Positions 1-11,028 of a stretch of 50,628 bases of DNA are shown in pieces. Numbering within the stretch: the first letter of the stretch is position 1; every line of letters begins with the position of its first letter. The position numbers were made by a program, and so were the translations under genes. This stretch comes from Trebouxia sp. TZW2008. Lineage: Eukaryota; Chlorophyta; Trebouxiophyceae; Trebouxiales; Trebouxiaceae. Below the pieces are notes generated by a model, which saw nothing but the letters and a program-made list of their open reading frames with translations, had not been told where the DNA came from and searched no databases. The stretch is taken from assembly GCA_002118135.1 (NCBI GenBank), contig BDIU01000198.1:2003-52630 (forward strand), written 5' to 3'.

Positions 1-41
<41 letters not shown>
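1..41. repeat. (GA)n microsatellite at window edge
   Basis: An uninterrupted GA dinucleotide run occupies the first 41 bases and is cut by the window edge, so its full length is unknown. It directly precedes unique sequence. Confidence 0.97.
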
Positions 42-43
<2 letters not shown>

Positions 44-882
44 TTCACATCCTTTAGCCAGCCAACAAGTCTGATCGGATGTGTTGGGGTGAAATCCCCA
101 ACAACTTTCTCAATTCAATGTTCATTTGAATGCCCCTTTGAAAACAATAATACCATCATCGCTTGGTCAATGAAAATTGCGTTGAAGGAAAAACACGGCC
201 CGAGACATTGTACAAAACATACACCCCCGGCAGCCAGTGCGAAAAACCATCACAGTAAACACTAGCAACGGCAATGAGGGACCAGCAGTCCACACTAAGA
301 AATTTCCAGCTGTTTTGCTCAATTCCTCAACAGGCTAAGCCAAGCAGCGATAATGAGGCGGCAATGCGCCAATGGAAAGTGCCCAATCAACCAAAAGGAC
401 AAAGCCACACTGCGACTACCTGGAAACAGCTATTATGAGGTGAACCAGCCACACACAACAGCAGCAAGTGAAAACCTTTCGACCTACAGTGAGAAGAATG
501 CTGATCATAGAGTCACACCGACAGCCTGCCCAGACTGCACAAGATAGTCACAGTGACACCCAAAAGCTCAAGTCTGGTGGGGGCCTACTTGGACACTGTC
601 TGCCCCATCGAGTGTAAAACCGACAGAAGTTCGCCTTTTCTCAGCAAAATGACGTCCGGCAAATAGAAGTCCAAGCCGGGGTCCTTCACTGGAGTGCGCT
701 GTAAAAGCACCTCTGTGTCGTGCCTAGAAAAGGCAGGATCTGGGTGCTGACGTGCGTCTGAGAACCTCGAAACCCCAGCCTGGTCTGTATGACCCCTAGG
801 GCCTGTTGGGTCCTTGTGACAGGAAATCACTAATAAAAAACATAATAATGACAAAGGCTGCTCGCTGTCTATATTTCTGCAG
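42..882. other. Gene-poor stretch upstream of the GH53-like gene
   Basis: No convincing coding exon was found. Short open frames exist (for example 353-547 +), but they lack recognisable motifs. The first exon of the downstream GH53-like gene, which should carry a start codon and perhaps a signal peptide, may lie here. A pyrimidine-rich acceptor ending in CTGCAG at 877-882 supports a spliced upstream exon, but I could not place its donor. Confidence 0.4.
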
Positions 883-2982
883 ATCTCGACCATCATGAAC
901 GGGGCGGAGGTACAAGCTTTGAAGAGACCAGTAAGCCCAACGACAATGCTCATGAAGGGTGTTCTGAGCTGCCCTGTCAAATGCAGGCTCAAGTCACAGT
1001 GGTGTTGCCTGATCACACGAACGGTGGGCGTCTCAGTCCTGCACCGTGGTCGTACGCCGGTGCAACCCTCACTACGATGTTGCGTGCTGAGGCGATACCT
1101 GGACGTGTGTTTTATGGGTCCGATGGAACAACTGTCCAAGACCCTTTCGACACATTGCAGTCAGCCGGATTCAACGCCGCTCGTGTTCAGTCTTGCATGA
1201 ACTGCGCAGACCCGAGTCCTCCGTTCGACAACAGCGGTGATGTACTCGGACGTGAAAGGGATTATCTGTTGGACTTTGGCTGCAGCGACATCCAGGTGCA
1301 GGCAGCTCAGCTGGCTAAGAGCAGGAATATGAAAATCGTTTTGACAGTCAGTCTCGGCATTGACATTCCTGAGGCCTGGCAGGCATTCAATTACACAGAG
1401 GTAACAGACAGCTGCGTACCAAGCAACCAATTCAGGCTCTGATGCACAACAAGCAAGGCTGATATGAACAACTGGCAAGGTTTCACTAGTTCTAAAGAGG
1501 CATCTGGCTTGATGCATTTATGCAAATTGGCACCTGTCTCATGCTGGCAAAAATTGATGTACTCATTGCAACATGTAGATGCTAGGCGCTATTGATGGTG
1601 AAGTGCGCCGTCAGATCCAGCCATTCTTGGCAGCTGGCATCCAACCGGATGTGATTCTGCTGGAAAATGAAGGATCTGCTGGCATGCTTTATCAAGTGAC
1701 CCTCCCCAACGGTGACTTGCACAGCCGCGGGAGGGCAGACAATGCGCAAATATCTCAGGAACAGTTCCAGATGGAGTTTTGTGGGCAGATTCCTTCAGGA
1801 GTATATGCCTCGTAAGCGTGCTGTGCATTCTTTGTCACCCGATTTGCAGTTCTGCTTTGGTGTTGCGTTTGCTGCTCTGTGGGTCGTGGCCATTGACCTG
1901 CTTGTTTGTGTTTTGCACACAACTTGCGCCAGTGATTTACCACACGCAATACGTGGTACGCAATACATGAGTATCTAAGAGTATGTATCATTGAAATGCA
2001 GTACAAACCACAAAACATGTAATCCGCTGCCATCAATTTGCAATACATGACACGCAAGTATTTTAGGGTGTGAATCACTGAAAAGGAGAGCATGGTGACA
2101 TAACCACAGTCACAGACTCATGCAATGCAGGTATCCCCAGCTGGCAGGGTACTACAAGCAAGAGATTTTGTCACTGAGCAGCGCTATGCAGCAGGTATGT
2201 ATGCATGCCAGTTGCAGTTGTGGACAACAGCATCATTGCAAAGTTTTGGTGTTACACCACTCACGCACCACTATGAGTCCAGCGGCAGCCACAGCTCATG
2301 CAACAATCATGTCTGGCACAGCAGTACTCATGCACTTGTTTTGGTGTCACAGGCAGGCTTTGATCCTTCAAATACACGCTTTGGTTTGCACTCGCATTAC
2401 CAGTATATTGACTTCAAACAGAGCATTGTTTACAACACAGATCCAGCAAATGAGCTGGTCGCAACAAGTGACAACATCACTTGCAACTTCACAAGTGTCA
2501 TACCAGATTACATTCTGGATCTGAAGGCTTCTGACCTGCTGGACATCATGGGGTTCAGCTGCTACCCCCCTCGACCTTCTGACATAACTGATGCCACATC
2601 ACAGTTAGCAAGTTTTGACCAGATTGTCAATACGCTTGGCTTGATGAATGAGGTGGCTTTGAGATATGGCACCTTTAGCAGCGGGCCTTTTGAAGGTCAA
2701 TACGTCAAGCAAGGCTTAGCTGTAGAATACGCCACCCAGTTCCACTACCCAGACGAGATCATGTATCAACAGCAGCATACTGAGTTGTTCTTCAATATCT
2801 CACAAGCCTTCCCATGGTGGTTGGGTTCACTTTGGTATGAGCCCACCTACGCCTTCACCAACTTTTATGGCGGTGACGGCAGCTTATACCACGGGTGGAC
2901 AGGCAATGGCACGGACACGTACGAAGCACCCACTGCCACTTTAGCCACATGGGGTAGCTTTGCTCGATCCCCTAGTCAGTAG
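883..2982 (+). CDS. Glycoside hydrolase family 53-like protein (arabinogalactan endo-beta-1,4-galactanase type)
   Basis: Four exons fit: 883-1400, 1579-1811, 2131-2194 and 2353-2982 (stop). All junctions are GT-AG and in phase. Counted from the first in-frame Met (981) the product is 448 aa; the frame is open upstream to the acceptor at 882, so a 5' exon is likely and the true start is unknown. GH53 enzymes are retaining hydrolases that cleave beta-1,4-galactans of pectin or arabinogalactan, usually outside the cell. Visible family features are an N-terminal strand with FYGSDGTT and AGFNAARVQ, the acid/base region LLENEGSAGML (Glu about 171), the substrate strand GFSCYP, the nucleophile region AVEYATQF (Glu about 364), and a C-terminal Trp-rich block FPWWLGSLWYEP. 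Size is typical of the family. In an alga it could remodel its own wall glycans or digest external galactan. The next gene, on the same strand, is a nucleotide-sugar transporter, but co-regulation is not shown. Family call is good; substrate is inferred. Confidence 0.8.
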
Positions 2983-3416
2983 ACACATGCTTGAGATTGT
3001 GTCTAGACCCTGCAAGCATGAACCGTGCATGTTGGGGAAAGGGAGGGGTTTCAGAACTTGTATTCATCGGAGGGAGGGGCCGGGCCTGCCCCGGGCATCA
3101 AGATTCCCGATCCCCTCTTGGGGGCCGTGTACTATAACGACAACTTTCGTTCAAGGAAAAGGTCAAACGGCCAGCGCATCACATCACGACAGCGCCCTTT
3201 CTGTCGCGCTCTGACAATAGTCCAGCAGCCCACTGTTGTCAGCAGTTTCAGCGTGTGCACGCACTGTTTTAGTGCCGCGACACATCTTCCTAATACAACA
3301 TTTTTGCGACAACACGCGCACGTTTCGTGGCTGGATCCATAGATTTCCGTCTCAAGAACTTAGCACGGGAGGTCTTGCCTTGGTACAATAGCCTGGACTG
3401 GATCTGCAGCAGACGC
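2983..3416. other. Intergenic spacer between GH53-like and transporter genes
   Basis: About 430 bases that must hold the 3' end of the GH53-like transcript and the promoter and 5' UTR of the transporter. It contains a G-rich then C-rich patch at about 3038-3125, more GC-rich than its surroundings. No gene is seen. Confidence 0.5.
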
Positions 3417-4687
3417 ATGTATGCTGGAAGCGCAGCAGCGCTACGCACGGAGATAAAGCATTCGGCACCCGTTGAGACCTCTCAGGTTTGTCACTCATGC
3501 CCTCATTACTGGCCGAGCGCCCTTGCAATTGAGCTGAAGACCCCTGGTCACAGCGGATGTCAGAATGCATCCATCCAGAATGTGCTGGAACTTTGGCATG
3601 ACTGCAGAGCGACGCAGTTGACGAAACCAAACTGCTCAAGGCAGAGCAATCTGTCGCCAAAAGTTCAGATGCTTGGGTCAAGCCCGCTATATATGGGTCA
3701 TTAAACGTATTTGCAGCGACCTGTATAGTCTTTGCCAACAAAGCAGTGCTCTCTGTATATGGATTTGGTTTCACAACAGCTCTCACGCTGTTGCACACGC
3801 TCACCACAGTTGCAGGCATGACTGTGTTCAGCCAACTTGGATTATTCTCTCCAAAGCCAGTGCCCATCATGCAGGTGAGCAGGTTTGCTGCATGTTTCTG
3901 GTGCATTTTGAACATGACTCCAAATTTGGCAAAAGGCAAGACATGACCAGATGTAATGTGTCAACAGGTCTTTCCTTTAGCAGCTGCCTATGTTGGGTAC
4001 GTTGTCTTCAACAATCTCAGCTTGAAACTAAACACAGTCGGTTTCTACCAGATTTCCAAAATTTGCATCATGCCAACCCTTATCATCATGGAAATGGGCT
4101 TGTTCCGCAAGTACCCAAGTCGACAAGTCCTGACAGCTGTTGCGCTGGTATGCGTCGGTGTTGGGCTTGCCACTCTCACCAACACGGACATGACAACTAG
4201 TGTGCTAGGTTTGGCCGTGGGACTGGCAGCCATTTTGATCACGGCTATGTATCAGATATGGGCTGGAAGTAAGCAAAAGGAGTTGCAAGCTGGCAGCATG
4301 CAACTGCTGCATCAATATACACCTCTGGCAGCCGGCATGTTGGCTGTTCTGGTGCCAGTCCTGGAGCCTGTCGGGCTCTTTGAAACAAACATTGGCAGCC
4401 ATCATCTTATTGGTTACAAGTACACTGTCTCTTCAGTCATCGCCATTGCCACTAGCTCCTTGCTTGGCCTCTTAGTAAGTCTGTCCACGTTTCTTGTCAT
4501 AGGTGCAACCAGCAGCTTGACATATAACATTGTTGGTCATGTCAAGACTGTTGTTATTCTGGCTGGTGGTGTTCTCATATTTGGAGACAGTGTGTCTGTT
4601 AGCAAGGTTGCTGGGGTTGTCATTGCCATGATCGGCATTGCCTGGTACTCTCATATGCAGTTGACTTCCCTGCGCCAAATGTCTTGA
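3417..4687 (+). CDS. SLC35E3/UXT-like nucleotide-sugar transporter (drug/metabolite transporter superfamily)
   Basis: Three exons fit with GT-AG introns, all in phase 0: 3417-3485, 3608-3874 and 3968-4687. They give 351 aa, the usual size for SLC35/triose-phosphate-translocator-type carriers. The start at 3417 is chosen because it yields a 23-codon first exon that joins in frame; it is the least certain part. Exon 2 has CIVFANKAVLSVYGF followed by TTALTLLHTLTT, the typical first two membrane helices. Exon 3 has VFPLAAAYVGYVVFNNLSL, YQISKICIMPT, a helix ending YQIWAGSKQKELQ, and SSLTYNIVGHVKTVVILAGG near the C-terminus, all diagnostic of the SLC35E3/UXT subgroup. These proteins sit in Golgi or ER membranes and exchange nucleotide sugars for nucleoside monophosphate, feeding glycan synthesis. 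UDP-xylose is a plausible substrate by plant analogy, but the sequence alone does not fix it. It lies on the same strand as, and 435 bases after, the GH53-like gene. Confidence 0.88.
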
Positions 4688-5528
4688 CTCCTTCTGGATT
4701 TGTCACAGGAGAATCTGCTCGGGTCTGCAGAGCTTCTTGTTGAGCCCAGTGTACAACCACACAGCAAGCTTTGATATGTCATTTTGCTTTGGTTGAAAGC
4801 CACTTTTAGCCTTCTGCCCAGAGGTGCTAGCAGTCTGCCAGATCTCAGCTGTCGCGAGAAGCAGCAGATTGAGCATTTCTCACGTTGATGCCATCAGTAA
4901 TGATAAATTTGAATTGTCTGGAGAGCTATGATTTTCTTGTTTGAACTGAGTGCAAGCGGATGACATTTTGCCAGAAAAGCAGTGCATAGATTGTCCTGTA
5001 CACATTTCAAAGCAGCAAGTCAGCTTTTAGGGAGGATCATAAATAATTGTCATGCATGTTATTTACAGTCTCGGGCCATATCATAGATTGTGCCAACTGT
5101 TGAATGGCCAGGGCACCAACGTAGCTTTTGCCCATGTGAACAGTGCAGAGACAGTTTGGATAGTGCAGAAATACTGATTGTATGCACGCTTGAGTGTGAA
5201 TCACGCCTCTTGAGCTGCAACGAATACGCAGTGCAAAGGAGGCAGAAGAACTGCGCAGAGTTGTGATGATTCACCCTAGACCCCTCCCCCACCCCCCAAT
5301 GACCCAATCAGGGGCTCGAAGTGCCTGTGGCTCCCCATTCCCAATTAGGAATTATAATCATACTAGCGATACAGCCGGCCTTCGGCCGGCGTACAGGCTC
5401 ACGGCTCGCGGATAAACATGACTGATTAGACTAATTACATTTACATTGACATCACGCAATGAACACTGCTGTTTGGCCTGCCGTTTATTCTCTTTTTATA
5501 AAATGGCAGGACTTCGCCGTACCCCACT
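4688..5528. other. Intergenic region with a C-rich patch and a GC-rich hairpin
   Basis: Contains the transporter 3' UTR and then sequence without a convincing gene. Notable are a C-rich patch at 5279-5299 and the perfect GC hairpin at 5374-5390. Several small frames are open but have no supportable homology. Confidence 0.5.
5374..5390. repeat. GC-rich perfect hairpin (GCCGGCC-TTC-GGCCGGC)
   Basis: Two 7-base arms, GCCGGCC and GGCCGGC, flank a TTC triloop with no mismatch. It sits in AT-richer sequence and has no T-tract or adjacent stop codon that would explain it as a terminator. Confidence 0.9.
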
Positions 5529-7694
5529 TTAGTACTTTAAATCGGTTTCGCGACAAAATGGACAGAATATCTTAGATCCTACGGGCCCTGTAAAAGGGAG
5601 GGTCACGGAGATGTTCAATACTGCGCAATGTACTACGCCTTCACGGGATTGAGACAGCGCTTCTGCCTGCAGATCTGTAAGCAAGCTGCGACGACCACTG
5701 TCAGAATCATGTTCTTCAGCATTCCCAATGACGCCTTGCTCAGCAGATTCAGCCGCTGTGTAGTCAGCTTCAACTGCCATAGCAAATGATCCAGCATCTG
5801 CAACAGGTGCAGCACCTGCCTGCAGTACCTCAGACTTGTCCTGTATTGTAACACTTCCCGCCTGAGCAAGTATCTGAGGCTCCTGGGGTTCGACAGGACC
5901 CAAGTCACCCCCCGACAAGACTGAAGCCACCGTATGCACTGCACAGTCAGCTTCACAGCCTGTGATGAAGTCAGTGCCAGGACCACCACTGCCTTCACCA
6001 GTCAAGCCATGATCGCCAATCAGTGTATCTGGATTGTGGAGTGCTAGTGTCAAGCAGCTGTCAGTCTGCGCTTCTACAGGCACTCCCAGCGCCTTTGTTG
6101 TCAACTCGTGCTGATAGCCAGCGCTTGCTGATGCAGCTACTGCAGTGCTGAAGAGCTCATTGCCAGCAACATCAGTGCTCACTTCTGCATCTGTTGAGAG
6201 AGGACTCCAAGCTGCCATGTCAAAAATGCAGCTATCTTAGCCAACCACAGCTTCAGCAATACTATCAGCCTTGCAGTTGTCATCAACAATATCAGCCTTG
6301 CAGCTTTCAGCACGTCCATAAAGAACTTGCCAATTGGGCAGAGACATTCCTTGGGGCCCAGAGGTTGTGTAGATGTGTGCGGTGCAGTCGGTAACTCTTG
6401 AAATTTTGTATGTGACCTCTTTGCTACTTCTGCGGTATCGGAGCGCCCAAGGTCAAATGACACTCTTGTTTGTGCAGAAGACTGGCAGCATAAGCCTTTG
6501 CTTCTGGTGTACTTGGAGTCTGTGGAGCATCAGCCACCTTGTGTCTGGTTCTAACACCTCTGCACATTCCCTTGCTTGCACGTGTAGCTTGAATGACTCG
6601 ATGCTGTGTGACCCTGTCCGGCTTGAAGAGCACAGGCTGTTCGCGGCCCCTTGCAGCAACCAGAGCAGCATACAGTTGAGCCTCTGAGGCGTCGGGAACA
6701 GCAACATCAGCCATAGCAGCTGCTTCCTTGGCATGCAGGTGAGCGTAACGCTGCCCATACGCTGTTGCTGGCCAAGTTTCGCACTCAGCATATTCTTGTG
6801 CATAGCTGTGCTCAGGTGCATCATACCACTGACCATATTTGCCGTCATCACTGCAATGCTCGTACTGTGGTTGTGTTGCGTAGTGATTCACCACAGGCCG
6901 GTGCCCTAGCTTAGGGTCAGGATGCTCATTTGCCTCGTGACCATGCTCATTCCGGTACATCATAGGTCTAGATTGCTGTGCAATGTTGCCATGTGAACGC
7001 CCCTTCAGGCTCTCAGCAAAGGACAGTGTCATCCTGCCAAACTCCTTGGTGAGGCTGCCAGTGAGGTCCTTGGCAAGCCTTGCAACATCACTGTCACTCG
7101 AGTTTTGCTTGGTTTTGGCTGATGCAATGGCCTTCTCAGGCAAGCAACCCAAATCAAAGTCCTCCATGTACAAAGCAGCCCTTACAGCATCGTCCAAAGT
7201 GAGAGGCATGGCATTCTGCACTCTGTCTTTGTACTTGTTGTTCAAACCAGCCATGAACTTCTGAACCTGACCCTCTGTAGGGTACCCAGTTTTTGCAAAG
7301 AGCAGCCGCACAGTGTCCACATAGTTGCGCACAGGCTCTCACAGAAGAACCCTGCTTGCAATGGTCCAAGCGTGTCATCAAAGTTGTTTTGCTTTCTCCA
7401 AAGCGCTCTACCAACTGGCCATACAGAGCAGCAAAGTTGGGAATGGTAGACTTGTCCAAGCCACAAAAGCATTGTTGAGCTTTATCCCAGTTCAGCGTAT
7501 ATAACAGCTTCATTCTCATTCCAGTTGGACACAGCAGCAAACTTGGTGAAGAGCTCAGCCCATAACAGGATACCTTCCGTGTCTTTGCCATGAAAATCGG
7601 GGATTTTGACTCTGCTGATGTGGTTTGTGTTGTACATTATGCCAGCATTTTGCAAACCCTGTTGTGTCATCTGCCGATGTATGCCAATGAGCAC
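5529..7694 (-). mobile_element. Degenerate LTR-retrotransposon gag relic (retrotrans_gag type)
   Basis: On the minus strand the first part (about 7694-7490) reads through KIPDFHGKDTEG and a Trp-centred helix, as Gag capsid regions do. The reading then shifts frame at about 7490 (segment with NFAALYGQLVERFGESK, a typical W/F..L...F..RF block) and again at about 7340 (segment with RNYVDTVRLLFAKTGYP, FMAGLNN and LDDAVRAALYMED). The order and spacing match the retrotrans_gag family (PF03732-like). A long His/Ala/Glu-rich tail follows to 6424, and further open frames without recognisable domains run to 5529 after more frame changes. I see no protease, reverse transcriptase, integrase or clear LTRs, so this is a dead, 3'-truncated fragment. 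The first two thirds of the call are firm; including the 5529-6420 segment is an inference from position and strand. Confidence 0.65.
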
Positions 7695-8667
7695 TCACAA
7701 CATCGAGGCAAGCAGCTCAGCTCGGCATAAATGGCACTACTGAGTAATACTATGTTGCACGGGCCAAGATCGATTCCTGCAATATGTTGCGTCCAGTGAC
7801 GTGCTGACAATGATTTGCAGTAAGGCCACCAAGAGTGTGTGCAGCTGCACTCTCAGATGACTCGGAGTCTGGTATCACCAGCAGTTGTCAATTGTCAGAA
7901 TATGAAACGGTGTTGCGCACAAAGCCCTGGGGTGTACTGATACCCCTGGGAATGTGTGGAAAAAAAAAAAAAAAACAGCAGGGGTTGTTCGACGGTGTCC
8001 AACGCCAAAGATGGCAATACGGCAAAACTCAGGCGAGCCAAAGAGACAACGTCAACGAGGTCTTGGTGTCGCAATGCCAACTTCGCTCTCGACAACAGCA
8101 TAACACGCAACGATCGCCGTGCTTCCTGCTTGCGAGGGCCCACACGTCCACTCCAAGTCTTACAGATCTCACGCACGTGCTGATTGCTGACTGGTCGCAG
8201 ATACCGAATTGCATGTACACTTTCAGATTGTCCGACTGTCCCTGCTCGAACCGTAGACGAAGCCTAGATAAGCGGTTGACATTGATACTGCTACGCTGTA
8301 TGGTGTTGTGTGAAGTGCGAGTGATTGTGTGGAGTGCGGGTGTTGTGTGAAGTGCGAGTGTTGAGTGTTGTGTGAAGTACGGGTCTTGTGCGTAGTACGG
8401 GTATTGTGTACTGTGCTTAGAGTTCAGACTGTTGACGCCTGCAGCCGATGGTGCACTGCTGGCATCATCAAGACGTGTACCGACAATTGCAACAAAACAT
8501 GTACAACACTGCACAGTCACCAGTATCGCCGGTCACCCTGCAACGTCTGCGGGACCTTTGACACTGCGAGACCTGCACAAACTGCTCTTTCAATTGTGGT
8601 GGGAGGACAGTCAGTCGCCTCTACCGGGTTGATCACAGGTTCAAGTCCCGGCGACGTAACCAAACCG
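7695..8667. other. Non-coding stretch with poly(A) run and degenerate short repeats
   Basis: No gene supported. It holds a run of 16 A at 7960-7975, a degenerate tandem repeat at about 8301-8413, and a tRNA-like T-arm fragment at about 8613-8655 that is too short to be a tRNA gene. Confidence 0.5.
8301..8413. repeat. Degenerate tandem repeat, unit about 19-20 bases
   Basis: Five or more imperfect copies of a G/T-rich unit close to GTGTTGTGTGAAGTGCGAGT succeed one another, with substitutions such as GTAC for GTGC and small length changes. Confidence 0.8.
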
Positions 8668-9720
8668 CGTGCTCTGTGAAACAGAGTCGCGCGTGAGAAA
8701 CTTTTTGCGTGAGGGTGATAGTTACAAGGATAACGGCTCTGGCTGAATGAGTGCTGCAGACAGCAACACTAGTCGTCTTTGCTGCTCCCTTATCAGGGGT
8801 CTACATTGGATAGGTCCCTCACTGACAGTAGCTGAGATAAGCAGACATGTGCCTGCTGGCAAAGGCCCAAGTACTATGAAGGAATGATTCCCAGTAAAAA
8901 GGGATGATTGATGGCACGCGCCAAAGCGTGGAAACAGTTCACTGACTTCTTACTCAGCCTAACTGCAATGCATACAGAGCTTAAACTACTAACTCTGGAA
9001 AACTCAGCAATGTAAACTCAGCAATATAAACATGTATATTTATTCACACAAGAATAGTTGATTGGCAATGCAGAGAATACGCAGAGGCAGAAATGCAGGC
9101 AAGAGTGCTGCTATGATTGTCCAATTGCAATAAACACAACAGCAAGGTTGCTATGTACAAAGATGTACTGCTGAACAGGCAATATTGCTACTGTCAAGGT
9201 GTTGCGCTCATGTATCTTAACAGGTCACTCTCTGCTTCGTGACAAAAGTGCCTAACTCGAATATGATCATATGCTGGACATTCAAACAAAAAATGGTGCT
9301 CATCCTCTACTGTTTTGGCATGACAAACTTGGCACACCCTATGATCCCTGCTAACTTGCTCAAAACGCCCAATGTCTACTTGCCACTGGAAACACTGACA
9401 CCTCAATCTAGACAAAAGTCTTCTATTAAAATAGCAAAGAGAACTGCTAAGGTAGTCAGCAATCTGATACTCTGGGTTCAAGACTCTGTATGCAAGCAAG
9501 CTGCTTTGTTTTACACAAGTGTGATATGCAGAAATTTACCTTTCCATTTCCCTGTCAATAATCAGTACGATGTCCAAACTGCACACAATGGCTGATTGAC
9601 CTGGGTGGTTGCTGATGAAACGGCGAACATCTGACCTCCAATTGTTTGTCAAATTCCCTACGTGTGGCACGCTGCCTCTAAAATCACAATATAGTCCAGA
9701 CCTTGGAATCAGTGTCATCT
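8668..9720 (-). mobile_element. LINE-like (non-LTR) retrotransposon 3' fragment, subfamily A (copy L1)
   Basis: Read on the minus strand, 9718-9536 has VRRFISNHPGQSAIV and IIDRE. After a break, 9499-9194 has RRLLSRLRCQCF, VDIGRFEQVSRDHRVCQVC and EDEHHFLFECPAYDHIRVRH. The pattern C-x2-C-x9-H-x4-C is the CCHC knuckle at the C-terminus of many LINE ORF2 proteins (zf-RVT-like). The ORF stops at 9194 and is followed by about 520 bases of 3' UTR to about 8668. The UTR matches the plus-strand copy at 49812-50440, and the coding part matches the copy at 42600-43240. No reverse-transcriptase core is present, so this is 5'-truncated, as is usual for LINEs. Exact ends are set by where the match to the 50-kb copy stops. 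Confidence 0.72.
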
Positions 9721-9963
9721 CTCATGATTCATCTGTGAACTCCTCTGCTGCATAATGTTTTTGGCCGTGCACGGGTTGTACATGAGCAACACGTTGCATG
9801 GTGATAAGGCAGCTGGGTCAACATCATGCAGTGCTTTCTGAAGCTGAATGAAGTAGCTCCTATAGGGCACATTGTGACAATCATGGTCACAAACATTGTC
9901 AAGAAGCAGTCGTGAGCCTTTCTTGTAATGTGCTCGATGCTTGATGCTGTTCAGTCTCTGCAC
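9715..9963 (-). CDS. Unrecognised minus-strand ORF, possibly an exon or upstream LINE sequence
   Basis: An 82-codon open frame that extends upstream without a stop through codons reading LGTPRSPDAIV. It contains RAHYKKGSRLLLDNVCDHDCH and SYFIQLQKALHDVDP, which looks protein-like. It lies directly upstream of LINE copy L1 on the same strand and overlaps it by a few bases, so it may be part of that element or a host exon into which the element inserted. I do not recognise the family and found no partner exon. Confidence 0.25.
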   Translation of the reverse strand: MQRLNSIKHRAHYKKGSRLLLDNVCDHDCHNVPYRSYFIQLQKALHDVDPAALSPCNVLLMYNPCTAKNIMQQRSSQMNHER

Positions 9964-11028
9964 TATTGCATCAGGACTACGTGGTGTGCCTAGATGCTGT
10001 GGGCAGGGGCTAGCACAAAGTTAGCAAATGGATCACCTCCACCCCTCTCCATGGGAGAGCGCGCTGGTGAAGGGCTTGAGGACTATTGAGAATTGTCGTG
10101 CATGCTGACATCACGTCAACAAGTACTTTGCTCAAAGCTTGCCCATGCGTACAGAAATTGGGTGAGGTAAGCCAAGGAGATACAGCGCCAGCGTAAGACA
10201 TGCATAGCTTTCTTTGCTGCAGCAACCAGCAGATTTGCCGCTTGTGCTGGTGGACACGAGTAAGCTCGCTTTTGCTTGTGTAAGTGCTATGAGTTGACGG
10301 ACGACCGGGACACAACATATGCATAATGTTGCACACTGTAATGCACAGCAGATCTTCAAGTATCGCCTGTCACAGGGCTGAATCCAACAAGAGCTATGTG
10401 TTGCAGTTCATCATATGCAGTGTCAGACATAACATGTTGCATAGACTACAAGCACAAATAGTGCAGAGAAAGTGCAGGTCGTGACTGTGCAAGCTGCTAC
10501 AAGGCAAGCTAACAACAGCAATCTAACAAAAAAGTTTGCAGTACAATGCCATTCCAAATAATTTCAAGTACTGATTCAAAAGCATCTGTATAAGAGCTGC
10601 ATGTAGCAAAAATTCCAAAGTCTGCAGTATCAAGCATCTTCATAGACCTCAAATGCAAGATGTAAAAAGGCTCAATCCCAACTGGAGCTGTTCATTGCAA
10701 AGCTTTAAGAACTTGCAAGGATTCAGCGTTGTCCTAGACCTAAAGTACAAGGTGTCACACTGCTGAATCTGAAAAGAGCTGACTACACAATTGCAAAACT
10801 TCGAACTTCTTGCAGCATCAAGTACTACCAGAGACTGTCAATCTCAGCAGTATCAGGCAAGGGAAAAAAAGGTCCAACTTCAGGTTGCAGTTAATTCAAG
10901 CAAGGCCAGCAACTACACATCTTTTGCGGATCACAGATTAGCAGAAGCTGTGCTCAGTCTATACTACGTATGCAAGGTTTGACTAAAATGACATGACCAT
11001 TTGTACATGTGCATGTGCTGCACAGCCA
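9964..11028. other. Intergenic region, no supportable gene
   Basis: Minus-strand frames at 10010-10359 are open but lack recognisable motifs. The remainder is AT-rich sequence with many TGCA words. It includes whatever 3' UTR belongs to the root-cap-like gene that ends at 11029. Confidence 0.4.

Noticed and set aside
585..1139. 184-codon minus-strand ORF
   Set aside because: Overlaps the GH53-like exon in antisense and has no recognisable motif; it is a shadow.
3352..3939. 195-codon minus-strand ORF
   Set aside because: Antisense of transporter exons 1 and 2; no motif support.
8605..8660. tRNA gene suggested by GGTTCAAGTCCCGG and a GTCGCC/GGCGAC pair
   Set aside because: The paired ends are only about 42 bases apart, there is no A-box or anticodon arm, and the T-stem has only three of five pairs.
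9239..9595. 118-codon plus-strand ORF
   Set aside because: Antisense of the LINE CCHC region, whose minus-strand reading has clear family motifs.
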